Counted from the stretch's first letter, positions 51,770-60,360 are shown. The stretch: 64,000 nucleotides of DNA from CAYWKS01 sp964458935 (GCA_964458935.1 CAYWKS010000001.1:186001-250000), one strand, 5' to 3'. Notes: a model not told the origin generated them from the sequence alone. Numbers and translations: made by a program.

Positions 51770-53098
51770 CTACGATCCGCGCTTGAACTCCTCCGGCAGC
51801 TCGCCGCTCTTGACCAGCGACGCCAGGACGTAAAGCACCCCCAGAGAGACCGCCGGGTCATCCGACGACAGCGCTTCGGGCACGGCGCCCTCGCTCGACG
51901 CCATCGCCCGCCGCAACGCCCGCACCCGGTCGCCCACGTCGAGCACGTCGGCCACCGCCCCGCCGACCGTCGACAGCGCCGCCCAGACACGCCCGCTGCG
52001 GAGCGACGCGAGCGCCCGCGGGCCGGTCTCCCGTAATTGCGCCATCCGCCCGTCGTCTTCGGTGACCTCGTCGAGCGCCGACATCATGACCAGCAGCGGG
52101 ACCTTGCTGCGCGTGCCGATGCGCGGCATGGGCGCGTCCTCGACCCGGCCCTGCGCCGCGAGCTGGTAGAGCATCCACGGGTAGTCCACCCCCGACTCCA
52201 CCGAATGGAACAGCCCGCCCCAGAATCGCGGGTTGACCTCGATGAGCCGCGGCGGGTCGTCCCCCGACCCCGCCCAGCGGAAGTCCACCTGCGCCACGCC
52301 GTGCCACCCCAGTGCCGCCATCATCCGCTCGGCGACCGCCCGGCAGGGCTCGGCATCGACCGTCTCGCGGACCACCCCGAATCCCCCTTCGTTCGGGAAC
52401 GTCCGCAGGTTGTGGTAGGCCATGCTCGCCACGGCCCGGCCCCGATCGAACAACCCCGTGACGCAGTAGTCCGTCCCCCCCACCACCGCCTGGACCAGCA
52501 ACACCTCCCCGCCACCGGCGCGGGCTTCACCCAGCACCGCCCGCAGACTCGCCGCATCCTCGGCGCGGCGGATGCCCCGGCCGCCCGCCGCGTCGGCCGG
52601 CTTCACCAGCACCGGGTACGCGTCCACCTCCGCGGCAACCCGCCGCTCCTCGTCGTCGCTACCGACCAGCCACGTCGCCGGCGTCGGCACGTGCAGACGA
52701 CGCGCCGTCGCCACCAGCCGATCCTTCGGGCTTACCGCGTCGATCGCCTCGATCGGCGGCGCCGCCAGCGTGATGAGCTCGGCCAGCTTGTCCCGGTGAC
52801 GGGCCAGCGCCACCGTCTCCCGGTGGGTCGGCATCAGCACGTACGGCCGACCCGCTTCAGGCCGGTACCGCTCGATGGCGCGCTCGAGGCTGGCGATGAA
52901 CGCCGGCTCGTCGTGCGCCGGGGCGTGGGTGAAGGTCTCGCGGACGTGGCGGGAGAAGCTCAACGCCGTCAGCGGCACCTCGTCGCAGCCGATTACCTCG
53001 ACCCCGCGCCGCCCCAGGCTCTGCGCCGCGGCCAGCGCATGCAGGCAACGCCCGTGCGTGAGGATCACCCGGCCGCGTTGCAACACCTCGTCGCTCAC
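51770..53098 (-). CDS. ATP-grasp ligase of unknown substrate
   Basis: 442 residues. After an N-terminal Rossmann-like part (RVILTHGRCLHALAAAQSLG) come the ATP-grasp elements: YPVLVKPADAAGGRGIRRAE, VLLVQAVVGGTDYCVTGLFD, VAQVDFRWAG and RLIEVNPRFWGGLFHS. It links a carboxylate to an amine or thiol via an acyl phosphate; the substrate cannot be told. A GTG start at 53098 is used; another GTG overlaps the prfA stop (GTGA). The frame open beyond that is antisense-like. Member of the rpmE2-prfA unit. Confidence 0.82.
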   Translation of the reverse strand: MSDEVLQRGRVILTHGRCLHALAAAQSLGRRGVEVIGCDEVPLTALSFSRHVRETFTHAPAHDEPAFIASLERAIERYRPEAGRPYVLMPTHRETVALARHRDKLAELITLAAPPIEAIDAVSPKDRLVATARRLHVPTPATWLVGSDDEERRVAAEVDAYPVLVKPADAAGGRGIRRAEDAASLRAVLGEARAGGGEVLLVQAVVGGTDYCVTGLFDRGRAVASMAYHNLRTFPNEGGFGVVRETVDAEPCRAVAERMMAALGWHGVAQVDFRWAGSGDDPPRLIEVNPRFWGGLFHSVESGVDYPWMLYQLAAQGRVEDAPMPRIGTRSKVPLLVMMSALDEVTEDDGRMAQLRETGPRALASLRSGRVWAALSTVGGAVADVLDVGDRVRALRRAMASSEGAVPEALSSDDPAVSLGVLYVLASLVKSGELPEEFKRGS

Positions 53099-53115
53099 CC
53101 ACCATCCTAGGCGGA

Positions 53116-54189
53116 TCACAGCGCCGCCAGCCGCTCCGCCTTGTCGCGCTCGATCAACGCCTCCACCAGCGGCGCCAACTCGCCCGCCATCAGCGGCGGC
53201 AACGCAAACGACTCGCCCAGCCGATGGTCCACCGCGATGTTCTCCTTGTAACGGTACGTGCGGATCCGCTCCCCACGCGTCGCCCGCCCGATCATCTTCG
53301 ACCGCGACGCGGCCCGCTCGGCGTCGGCCGCCTCCTGGAAATGCTCGTACACCCGCGCCCGAAGCAACTGCCACGCCTTCTCGCGGTTCTGATGCTGGCT
53401 CTTCGTGTCCTGCATCCGGACCTCGATCCCCGTCGGCACGTGCCGCATCTTCACCGCCGTCGCCACCTTGTTCACGTTCTGACCCCCCGGGCCCTGCGCC
53501 GTCGTCACGTCCACCTCCACCTCCGCCGCGTCGATCTGAACGTCCAGCTTCCGCGGCTCGGCCAGCACCGCCACCGTCGCCGTCGACGTGTGCACCCGGC
53601 CCTGCGATTCGGTCTGCGGCACCCGCTTCACGCAATGCGTCCCCGACTCGTACCCCAGGTACTGCCACACCGCCTCGCCACGAACGTTCACGATCGCGTG
53701 CTTCACGCCCCCCATGTCGCTCGACGACGCATCCATCACCTCCCACGCCCAGCCCCGTCGCTGCGCGTAACGCTCGTACATCTCCAAAAGGTCCCCCGCC
53801 CAGATCCCCGCCTCGTCGCCGCCCACACCGGCGCGTATCTCCACGATCACCGCTCCCACCGCTCGGTCCTCGCTCGCCACCAGGTCCCCCTTGATCTCCT
53901 CCAGAATCGCCTCCGCACGCGCTCCCACCTCGGCCCGCTCGGCCTTCGCCATCGCTCGAACCTCGTCGTCCGCCTCCTCCGCCGCCATCTCGTCCAGGTC
54001 GGCCTGCTCCCGACACGCCGATCGGTACGACCGATACCGCTCCACCAGAGGCAGGATCGCCGCCCGACGCGTGCTCAACTCGATCATCCGATCCGCGTCC
54101 GACACCACCGCCGGGTCGGCGAGTTGCGCGTCGATCCGCTCCACCTCGACGCTCAGCTCATCCAGCTTGTTGAACAGGGCGTCACTCAT
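53116..54189 (-). CDS. prfA: Peptide chain release factor 1
   Basis: 357 residues. Recognises UAA/UAG through the PxT motif (RVPQTESQG, residues 190-197) and triggers peptide release with GGQ (residues 235-237 in AQGPGGQNVNK). The Gln is the target of PrmC, encoded at 37136-38020. GVGGDEAG at 121-128 is also conserved. AAGGGA stands before the ATG. Lies between rpmE2 and the ATP-grasp gene, all in one direction. Confidence 0.98.
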   Translation of the reverse strand: MSDALFNKLDELSVEVERIDAQLADPAVVSDADRMIELSTRRAAILPLVERYRSYRSACREQADLDEMAAEEADDEVRAMAKAERAEVGARAEAILEEIKGDLVASEDRAVGAVIVEIRAGVGGDEAGIWAGDLLEMYERYAQRRGWAWEVMDASSSDMGGVKHAIVNVRGEAVWQYLGYESGTHCVKRVPQTESQGRVHTSTATVAVLAEPRKLDVQIDAAEVEVDVTTAQGPGGQNVNKVATAVKMRHVPTGIEVRMQDTKSQHQNREKAWQLLRARVYEHFQEAADAERAASRSKMIGRATRGERIRTYRYKENIAVDHRLGESFALPPLMAGELAPLVEALIERDKAERLAAL

Positions 54190-54314
54190 GGCTTCGTCCC
54201 TTCGCCGCGTCGCGCATCGTCCACCAACCCCGACCCCTCCACCACCACCTCATGCAAAAAGCCGCGAGCGTCGTCCCGACGCCCACGGCCCTGTTGCGCT
54301 TTCGCCTGTTGTCG

Positions 54315-54587
54315 CTACTTCTTGCCGGTCTTCTTGCCGAAGTAGTTGCCGCCGAAACGCTTCTGGAACTTCTCGACGCGGCCCGCCGTGTCCACGAACT
54401 TCTGCTTGCCCGTGAAGAACGGGTGGCTGGCCGAGCTGATCTCGACCTTGACCAGCGGGTATTCCTTGCCGTCCTCCCACGTGGTCATCTCGTCGCTCGA
54501 TATCGTCGAGCGCGTCAGGAAGCGGTAGTTCGCCGAATGGTCCTCAAAGACCACGGGCTGATACTTCGGATGAATCTTGTCCTTCAT
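54315..54587 (-). CDS. rpmE2: 50S ribosomal protein L31, type B
   Basis: 90 residues: KDKIHPKYQPVVFEDHSANY at the start and SASHPFFTGKQKFVDTAGRV at the conserved core, ending KKTGKK. There are no cysteines, so this is the zinc-free (C-minus) form. Such forms often replace the zinc-binding L31 under zinc limitation; whether a second L31 exists cannot be seen here. AGGTGG precedes the ATG and TACAAT lies about 47 nt upstream. Confidence 0.95.
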   Translation of the reverse strand: MKDKIHPKYQPVVFEDHSANYRFLTRSTISSDEMTTWEDGKEYPLVKVEISSASHPFFTGKQKFVDTAGRVEKFQKRFGGNYFGKKTGKK

Positions 54588-54634
54588 GGCGGGCCACCTG
54601 TCTTGGTCTATCGTCCGGCTGTTCGTAGCCCTTT

Positions 54635-54640
54635 ATTGTA
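54635..54640 (-). promoter_or_regulatory. Candidate -10 hexamer TACAAT of the rpmE2-prfA unit
   Basis: TACAAT on the minus strand gives a leader of about 40 nt with a ribosome binding site before rpmE2. No clear -35 box was seen. Confidence 0.4.
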
Positions 54641-54718
54641 ACACCCCTCCCGTTCCCGGCAAGGGGCGATTCCCGCTCCCGCATCCCGGGAAGACCGGCG
54701 ATCAGCCCCGCGTTTCGC

Positions 54719-55807
54719 TCAATCGCCGGCGAAATGGCACGCCACCGGATGCCCCGCGTCCGCCGTCCTCGGTTCCAGGGCCGGCGTTTGCTCGACGCAG
54801 CGACGCATCACGCGGTGCGGCTGGCCCTGGATACGGACCTCGACGGTGTCCGCCGCCGCCGACTCGCCCGCCAGCTTCCGCGCCAGCTCGCATCGCGGGT
54901 GGAAGTGGCAGCCCGCCGGCGGGTTCATCGGGCTCGGCACCTCCCCCGGCAGCACGATCCGGTCCTTCGCTCGCTCGGTCGTCGGCTCCGGCACCGCGCT
55001 CAGCAACGCCTGCGTGTACGGATGCAACGGCTCGCGATACATCGCCTCCCGCCCCGCCGACTCGACGATCCGACCAAGGTACATCACCGCCACCCGGTCC
55101 GAGAAATGCTCCACCACCGCAAGGTTGTGCGCAATGAACAGGTAGCTCAACCCCAACTCATCCTGAAGGTCGTCGAGCAGGTTGAGGATCTGGCTCTGGA
55201 TCGACACGTCGAGCGCGCTGACCGGCTCGTCGCAGATGATGAAGCTGGGGTTGAGACCCAGGGCCCGCGCGATGCCGATGCGCTGCCGCTGCCCGCCGGA
55301 GAATTCGTGCGGGTACCGCGACGCGTAGGCGCTGTTCAATCCCACCCGCTCCAGCAGTTCCCCCACACGCCGCTTGAGCGCCCCGCCCGACGCCAGCCCG
55401 TGCACGGCGATCGGCTCGCCCACGATCCGGCCCACCGTCATCCGCGGGTTCAGCGAACCCACCGGGTCCTGGAAGATGATCTGCATCTGTCGGCGAAGCC
55501 GCTTCAGCGCCGCCCCGCGTTTCGCGAACACGTCCTCCCCGTCGAACGTGACCTCGCCCGCCGTCGCCGGCACCAGTCGCAGGATCGTCCGCCCCACCGT
55601 GGTCTTGCCGCAGCCCGACTCGCCGACCAGACCGAGCGTCTCGCCGCGGCCGACGTCCAAGCTCACGCCGTCGACCGCCTTGACGTGTGCCACCGTCCGC
55701 TGCAGCAAACCCCGCTTCACGGGGAAGTGCGTCTTCAGCTCGCGGACCCGCAGCACCGGCGCATCACCGCTGCCCGCCCGACTCGATTCCGCCAGGGCTT
55801 GCGTCAT
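54719..55807 (-). CDS. Oligopeptide/dipeptide ABC transporter ATP-binding protein, OppF type
   Basis: 362 residues. Walker A GLVGESGCGKTTVGRTIL, signature EFSGGQRQRIGIARALG, and Walker B FIICDEPVSALDVSIQS, then the C-terminal oligopeptide-binding extension GEVPSPMNPPAGCHFHPRC with spaced cysteines (CHFHPRC, a later C, and ACHF at the end). These cysteines resemble the metal-cluster motif of DppD/OppF proteins. OppF normally works with OppD, two permeases and a binding protein, none of which is in the window, so it may be the end of an operon split elsewhere or an orphan. Confidence 0.92.
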   Translation of the reverse strand: MTQALAESSRAGSGDAPVLRVRELKTHFPVKRGLLQRTVAHVKAVDGVSLDVGRGETLGLVGESGCGKTTVGRTILRLVPATAGEVTFDGEDVFAKRGAALKRLRRQMQIIFQDPVGSLNPRMTVGRIVGEPIAVHGLASGGALKRRVGELLERVGLNSAYASRYPHEFSGGQRQRIGIARALGLNPSFIICDEPVSALDVSIQSQILNLLDDLQDELGLSYLFIAHNLAVVEHFSDRVAVMYLGRIVESAGREAMYREPLHPYTQALLSAVPEPTTERAKDRIVLPGEVPSPMNPPAGCHFHPRCELARKLAGESAAADTVEVRIQGQPHRVMRRCVEQTPALEPRTADAGHPVACHFAGD

Positions 55808-56243
55808 GGCCCCATTCTACGTCCCCCGTGTACCCGTGCATCCCCGCCGACGCCCGCACGCCCGGGCGGCGCTTCGCCGGGCGCACCGCGGCGACTCGCC
55901 GCGACCCGCTTTCCAGGGGCCGGCAAGCCCCAAACGACGCCCGCATGCGCCGGCCGCTGACGCGCCGCCCCTTAGTAGGAAGCGCGCGTGCAGCGCCCGG
56001 GGGCATCGCCCCCCCACGCCCACGCCACGGCGCCCCATGCGGGTTCGGCTGTCCGCCCGGCCACGGGCGGACAGCCACTCCGAAGCGCTGAAATGACTAT
56101 TTGACAACACGTTAAAGCAAGCGGACAGCCCAGGGGGCACCCCGGGGCGGACAAGCGACGCCCCGGCGCGCACCGCGCCGTCGAATCGCTGCAAACGCGG
56201 TGCAATCGCCGGTCCGCCGCTTGTTCGACCCGGCCGAGCCTGG
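55808..56243. other. Intergenic region between the OppF-type gene and ilvD
   Basis: No gene is seen. Contains a strong inverted repeat at 56047-56076 and a further copy of GCGGACAGCC at 56121-56130, plus a weaker hairpin GGGGGC / GCCCCC at 55999-56013. The start of ilvD control signals lies right after it. Confidence 0.5.
56047..56076. repeat. 12-bp perfect inverted repeat upstream of ilvD
   Basis: GGCTGTCCGCCC (56047-56058) and GGGCGGACAGCC (56065-56076) with a 6-nt loop. A third copy of GCGGACAGCC follows at 56121-56130. It has no U-tract. It could terminate transcription with help, or be a binding site. Confidence 0.5.
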
Positions 56244-56271
56244 CTCGACCGCGATCTGCGTTTGCTACAAT
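56244..56271 (+). promoter_or_regulatory. Candidate ilvD promoter CTCGAC-N16-TACAAT with extended -10
   Basis: TACAAT (56266-56271) is preceded by TGC, an extended -10, and by a -35-like CTCGAC at 56244-56249. It gives a leader of about 25 nt with GAGGTG before the ilvD ATG. Confidence 0.6.
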
Positions 56272-56301
56272 GGCCATCTATCGCCCGATCCGAGGTGTGA
56301 C

Positions 56302-58014
56302 ATGACCACGGCCGATCCCGCCGCACAGACCCAGCTCAACAGGTTTTCCAGCCGCATCACCCAGCCCGCCAGCCAGGGCGCCAGCCAGGCGATGCTGCTC
56401 GCCACCGGGCTGTCCGAAGCGGACCTGAACAAGCCGCAGGTCGGCATCGCCGCCTGCTGGTACTCGGGTAATCCCTGCAACATGCACCTCAATGACCTCG
56501 CCGCCCAGGTCAACGTCGGCGTCCAGCAGGCCGGCATGGTCGGCATGCGGTTCAACACCATCGGCGTCTCCGATGGCATCGCCATGGGCACCGACGGCAT
56601 GAGCTACAGCCTCCAGTCTCGCGACCTGATCGCCGACTCCATCGAGACCGTCATGGCCGCCCAGTGGTATGACGCCCTGATCGCCCTGCCCGGGTGCGAC
56701 AAGAACATGCCCGGCACGATCATCGCCATGGCGCGGCTCAACCGGCCGGCCATCATGGTCTACGGCGGCACCATCAAGCCCGGCTGCGCCGAGCTCGACG
56801 GCAAGCCCGAGGTGCTCGACATCGTCTCGGCGTTCCAGAGCTACGGGCAGCGGCTCGCCGGGGTCATCACCGAGGACCAGCGCCGCACCATCGTCCGAAA
56901 CGCCTGCCCCGGCGCCGGCGCCTGCGGCGGGATGTACACCGCCAACACCATGGCCAGCGCCATCGAGGCCCTGGGCATGAGCCTGCCCTACTCCGCCAGC
57001 ACGCCCGCCGTCGAGCAGCTCAAGAACGACGAGTGCGTCCGCGCCGGCCACGCCATCCGCACCTGCATGCAGCTCGACCTCAAGCCGGCCGACATCATGA
57101 CGCGGCCCGCCTTCGAGAACGCCATGGTCCTCGCCATGGCCCTGGGCGGGTCGACCAACCTCGTGCTGCACCTGCTGGCGATGGCGCGGGCGGTCGGGGT
57201 CAGCCTCGACATCGACGACTTCAAGGCCGTCGCCCGCCGCGTCCCGCTCCTGGGCAACCTCAAGCCCAGCGGCAAGTACGTCATGGAAGACGTGCACAAG
57301 CTCGGCGGCATCCCCGCCGTGATGAAGTACCTGCTCGAAGCCGGCTGGCTCAAGGGCGACTGCATCACCTGCACCGGCAAGACCCTCGCCGAGAACGTCG
57401 CCGACGCCGCCGACCTCCCGCCCGACCAGGACGTGATCTACCCGATCGAAAAGCCGATCAAGCCCACCGGGCACATCTCCATCCTCCGCGGCAACCTCGC
57501 CCCCGACGGCGCGGTCGGCAAGATCACCGGCAAGCAGGGCTTGAGCTTCACCGGACCGGCCCGGTGCTTCGACTGCGAGGAGGACATGCTCGCCGGGCTC
57601 GAAGCCGGCCGCATCCAGTCCGGCGACGTCATCGTCATCCGCTACGAAGGCCCCAAGGGCGGGCCCGGCATGCCCGAGATGCTCACCCCCACCAGCGCCT
57701 TGGCCGGGGCCGGGTTCCTCGATGACGTCGCCCTCATCACCGACGGGCGGTTCAGCGGCGGCTCGCACGGGTTCATCATCGGCCACGTCGTGCCCGAGGC
57801 CCAGGAAGGCGGGCCCATCGCCCTCGTCCGCGATGGCGACACCATCACCATCGACGACCAGACCGGCGCGATCCGCGTCGACGCCGACGACGATGAACTC
57901 GCCCGACGCCGCCGCGAATGGGTCCAGCCCCCGTACAAGGCCCACCGCGGCACGCTCTGGAAGTACATCCGCAACGTGCAGGACGCCAGCCACGGGTGCG
58001 TGACCGACGAATAA
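56302..58014 (+). CDS. ilvD: Dihydroxy-acid dehydratase
   Basis: 570 residues, an iron-sulfur enzyme of valine, leucine and isoleucine synthesis acting two steps after acetolactate synthase. Cluster cysteines are in ACWYSGNPCNMH, GCDKNMPGT and CPGAGACGGMYTANTM. The C-terminal part has ITDGRFSGGSHGFIIGHVVP with the substrate-binding Ser. GAGGTG precedes the ATG. ilvB is 22 kb away, so the pathway genes are scattered. Confidence 0.98.
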   Translation: MTTADPAAQTQLNRFSSRITQPASQGASQAMLLATGLSEADLNKPQVGIAACWYSGNPCNMHLNDLAAQVNVGVQQAGMVGMRFNTIGVSDGIAMGTDGMSYSLQSRDLIADSIETVMAAQWYDALIALPGCDKNMPGTIIAMARLNRPAIMVYGGTIKPGCAELDGKPEVLDIVSAFQSYGQRLAGVITEDQRRTIVRNACPGAGACGGMYTANTMASAIEALGMSLPYSASTPAVEQLKNDECVRAGHAIRTCMQLDLKPADIMTRPAFENAMVLAMALGGSTNLVLHLLAMARAVGVSLDIDDFKAVARRVPLLGNLKPSGKYVMEDVHKLGGIPAVMKYLLEAGWLKGDCITCTGKTLAENVADAADLPPDQDVIYPIEKPIKPTGHISILRGNLAPDGAVGKITGKQGLSFTGPARCFDCEEDMLAGLEAGRIQSGDVIVIRYEGPKGGPGMPEMLTPTSALAGAGFLDDVALITDGRFSGGSHGFIIGHVVPEAQEGGPIALVRDGDTITIDDQTGAIRVDADDDELARRRREWVQPPYKAHRGTLWKYIRNVQDASHGCVTDE

Positions 58015-58029
58015 CGCGGCGCCACGCGC

Positions 58030-58046
58030 GTGCATTATTCATGCAC
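58030..58046. promoter_or_regulatory. Palindrome GTGCATTATTCATGCAC upstream of the SatD pair
   Basis: A 17-bp inverted repeat (6-bp arms, 5-nt centre), 28 bp centre to centre from a second palindrome with the same TGCA half-site. Much richer in A+T than its surroundings. Probable operator. Confidence 0.5.
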
Positions 58047-58058
58047 GCATTGAGTTTG

Positions 58059-58073
58059 TGCAATATTATTGCA
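58059..58073. promoter_or_regulatory. Palindrome TGCAATATTATTGCA overlapping the SatD promoter
   Basis: A perfect 7-bp inverted repeat around one central base. Its right arm supplies most of the -35-like TTGCAT (58069-58074). A protein bound here would block RNA polymerase. Confidence 0.6.
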
Positions 58074-58097
58074 TCGCGTGCAACGCGGGGGTAAGAT
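58069..58097 (+). promoter_or_regulatory. Candidate promoter TTGCAT-N17-TAAGAT of the SatD pair
   Basis: -35 TTGCAT at 58069-58074, 17-bp spacer, -10 TAAGAT at 58092-58097, then GGAGG and the ATG at 58119. The spacing is ideal, and the -35 lies in the second palindrome. Confidence 0.6.
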
Positions 58098-58118
58098 GGG
58101 GCCAGCCGGAGGCCCGCG

Positions 58119-58757
58119 ATGCCCGAGCACTGCATCATCATGGCCGACATCGTCGCCAGCTCGGACTATGAAGGGGCGGCGATGATGCGCGCCTTCCGAG
58201 CGATGGTGGACCGGGCCAATGCCGCGCACGCAACGCGACTGCTCTCGCCTTTGACCATCACGCTCGGCGACGAGTTCCAGGGCGTGCCGGTGGATGTGCC
58301 GGCGGCGATCGACATCGTGCTCGAGCTTGAGGAGCAGCGTGTGCGCCAGGGCGCGCTGTTCAAGCTCCGCTACGTCATCCGCACCGGCACCATCGATACG
58401 CCGATCAACCCGCACAGCGCCCACCAAATGGTCGGCGAGGGGCTTGCCGGCGCGCGGCGCCAACTGGCCGAGCTCAAGAAGAATCGACACGCCCGGATCG
58501 GGATCGCCATCGCCCCCGCCGCGGTCCGCGACGCGTTGAGCGACATGTTCGCCGTTTACTTCAGCCTCGTCGACGACTGGAAGGAGAAGGACTTGGACCT
58601 GGTGGAAGCGTTTCTCGATGAGCTGGACAACGCCGAGGCGGCGCGACGGGTCAACCGGTCGCGCACCAGCGTGCTGCGTCGCTACCGCAGCCTGCGGATC
58701 GCGGCGTACCATGCCGCCCGCAGGTTGTTGCATTACCTGGCTCGGGAGGCGGCATGA
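58119..58757 (+). CDS. SatD-family protein
   Basis: 212 residues. The family hallmarks are MADIVASSDYEGAAMMRAF near the start and LTITLGDEFQGVPVDV at about 47-62. The C-terminal 45 residues (NAEAARRVNRSRTSVLRRYR) look like a helix-turn-helix, so the protein may bind DNA and control its own operon. SatD was named from a Streptococcus acid-tolerance locus; its activity is unknown. GGAGG precedes the ATG. The stop overlaps the next start by 4 bp (ATGA). Confidence 0.82.
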   Translation: MPEHCIIMADIVASSDYEGAAMMRAFRAMVDRANAAHATRLLSPLTITLGDEFQGVPVDVPAAIDIVLELEEQRVRQGALFKLRYVIRTGTIDTPINPHSAHQMVGEGLAGARRQLAELKKNRHARIGIAIAPAAVRDALSDMFAVYFSLVDDWKEKDLDLVEAFLDELDNAEAARRVNRSRTSVLRRYRSLRIAAYHAARRLLHYLAREAA

Positions 58758-59164
58758 ACTGGCAAGCGGCCGGATGGACCGCCTGCGTCCTGGTCATCAG
58801 CGAATGCGCGCTGCCCTTTGTCTTTCAGGCCATCCGATGGATCTATCGCAAGCCACGGACGGACCCGCCGGACGCCTCGCGCGACCCGCTCGCCCACGAG
58901 CGGATCGAAGTGCACGACGTGATATCCGGGGTCATTCAGCGGCTGTTCCTGTTCCTTTGCCTCTCGCATCACATCTATCACGCCCTGACGTTCTTCGGCG
59001 CGTTGAAAGTGGCGGCCCACATGCGCGACCGCCAGGACCCTCAGCACGATGACAAGACCACGGATCGGCTGTACGCGTACTATATCACGGGTAACCTGGT
59101 GACCGCCGGCGTGGCCGTCTGCTACTGGCGGTTCTGGGTATGGGTCACAGGTCTTGCCGGATAG
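58754..59164 (+). CDS. Small membrane protein coupled to the SatD-like gene
   Basis: 136 residues with three probable membrane segments (GWTACVLVISECALPFVFQA, VIQRLFLFLCLSHHIYHALT, NLVTAGVAVCYWRFWVWVTG). The ATGA overlap with the SatD-like gene indicates coupled translation and a joint function. Membrane proteins (for example DUF3307 type) are common neighbours of SatD; this one cannot be assigned to that family with confidence. Confidence 0.75.
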   Translation: MNWQAAGWTACVLVISECALPFVFQAIRWIYRKPRTDPPDASRDPLAHERIEVHDVISGVIQRLFLFLCLSHHIYHALTFFGALKVAAHMRDRQDPQHDDKTTDRLYAYYITGNLVTAGVAVCYWRFWVWVTGLAG

Positions 59165-59203
59165 CGATGCAACGGTCATCGGCTCGGTCACAGGAGAAGC
59201 ATC

Positions 59204-59557
59204 ATGAGCCTCGCAGGGATCGCCAACGTCCTGGGCGTCAGCACCAGCGCCGTCGAACAGCTCATCGAGGGGCACGCGACCGACTCGTTCGCCAAGCTCA
59301 TCGGCGTGGAGCGGCTGTCGATCGAGGGGTTCCTGCGCGGGGCGTCGGCCGGCGGGATGGCACACGCCCTGAACTGCAGCGAACGCGCGGCGCTGGACCT
59401 GAGGAAGAAGATCGGCGTCGAAGGCGCGGTGGGGATCGTGATCGGGCTCGCCGCCGCCGCCCGCACCGAGCAGGGCCCCGCCGCCCCGCCCGTCGCCGAG
59501 CAGGTCTGGATGCAACCCGACGACGACGTCCAGGACATCGAGCTCGAGGACGACTGA
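59204..59557 (+). CDS. Hypothetical protein, 117 residues
   Basis: Function not recognised. The N-terminal part (SLAGIANVLGVSTSAVEQLI) resembles a helix-turn-helix, and GMAHALNCSERAALDLRKKI could be another helical pair. A hydrophobic stretch VGIVIGLAAAA and an acidic tail DDDVQDIELEDD follow. AGGAGA lies before the ATG. It is downstream of the SatD pair and may share its transcript. Confidence 0.65.
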   Translation: MSLAGIANVLGVSTSAVEQLIEGHATDSFAKLIGVERLSIEGFLRGASAGGMAHALNCSERAALDLRKKIGVEGAVGIVIGLAAAARTEQGPAAPPVAEQVWMQPDDDVQDIELEDD

Positions 59558-59565
59558 GCCGACGA

Positions 59566-60207
59566 TTATCCGGGGAGGCCGACACCCTGACGCAGGTTCA
59601 GCCAACGCTCGATGCCCTGAAGGATCATCTCGATGGCGATGGTGCCGATCAGCAACGCCGACACCCGACCGGTCAACTCGATGTACCGCTCGACCAGCTC
59701 GTTGTAGCGGTTGCGGACGCGGTCGTGAACGAGCTTGAGCACGGTCAGGCCGATGATCACCGCCAGCATCGCCGACGCCACCGAGGCGACGGCCAGAGGC
59801 GCCGGCATCTCCGCGCCGGCGAGGATCGAGGCGCTGATCGTGCCCGGGCCGATCATGAACGGCAGGGCGATCGACCCGGCGACGTGGCGCGGCTCGCCGC
59901 GGAGCTGCTCCACCGCGTTCGGGCCCTGCGTGAAGAAACGGAACCCGATCAGCAGGAACAGCAGCCCGCCGAAGATCTGGAACGACGCAAACCGCACCTG
60001 GAGCAGGTCCCGGAACACCGCGTCGCCCGCAAGCACGAACACGCTGAACACCCCGAAGCTGATCAACGAAGCCCGGTACAACACCACGCGGAACATGCGG
60101 CCGTCCATCTTCCGCATCAGGTCCAGCAGATAGAGCATCATCAGGAACGGATTGAGCAACACGAAGAAGAACGAGAAGCTCTTCAGGAATGCGTCGGCGG
60201 CTTCCAT
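59566..60207 (-). CDS. MarC-family integral membrane protein
   Basis: 213 residues with six hydrophobic segments (FFVLLNPFLMMLYLLDL at the start, ISFGVFSVFVLAGDAVF, QIFGGLLFLLIGFRFF, ASVASAMLAVIIGLTVLKLV, ALLIGTIAIEMILQGI near the end) and the GPGTISASILA motif typical of MarC/YhgN. Function unknown; an old link to antibiotic resistance has not held up. Convergent with the 117-residue gene. Confidence 0.9.
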   Translation of the reverse strand: MEAADAFLKSFSFFFVLLNPFLMMLYLLDLMRKMDGRMFRVVLYRASLISFGVFSVFVLAGDAVFRDLLQVRFASFQIFGGLLFLLIGFRFFTQGPNAVEQLRGEPRHVAGSIALPFMIGPGTISASILAGAEMPAPLAVASVASAMLAVIIGLTVLKLVHDRVRNRYNELVERYIELTGRVSALLIGTIAIEMILQGIERWLNLRQGVGLPG

Positions 60208-60304
60208 GATGCGTATCCGTCCAAGGTGAGTTCACGCGGCCCGTGGCGGGCGCAGGGGCGCGATGTTCAGCGGTCGGCGCAGTGTACTCCAGACGGCCAT
60301 GACA

Positions 60305-60331
60305 TAAAAAAGCCCATCGGGGCGATGGGCT
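60305..60331 (-). terminator. Rho-independent terminator of the aldolase gene
   Basis: On the minus strand AGCCCATCG, a 3-nt loop, CGATGGGCT, then a U-run (plus-strand A at 60306-60311). Perfect 9-bp stem about 30 nt after the fba stop codon. Confidence 0.93.
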
Positions 60332-60360
60332 CTCGGGCAAGCTCGATGCAGCGGTGCGGC

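Noticed and set aside
51770..54016. A 748-residue ATP-grasp protein with a Gly/Arg/Asp-rich N-terminus
   Set aside because: The extra 300 residues overlap prfA in another frame and are low-complexity shadow sequence. The ATP-grasp homology starts near 53098.
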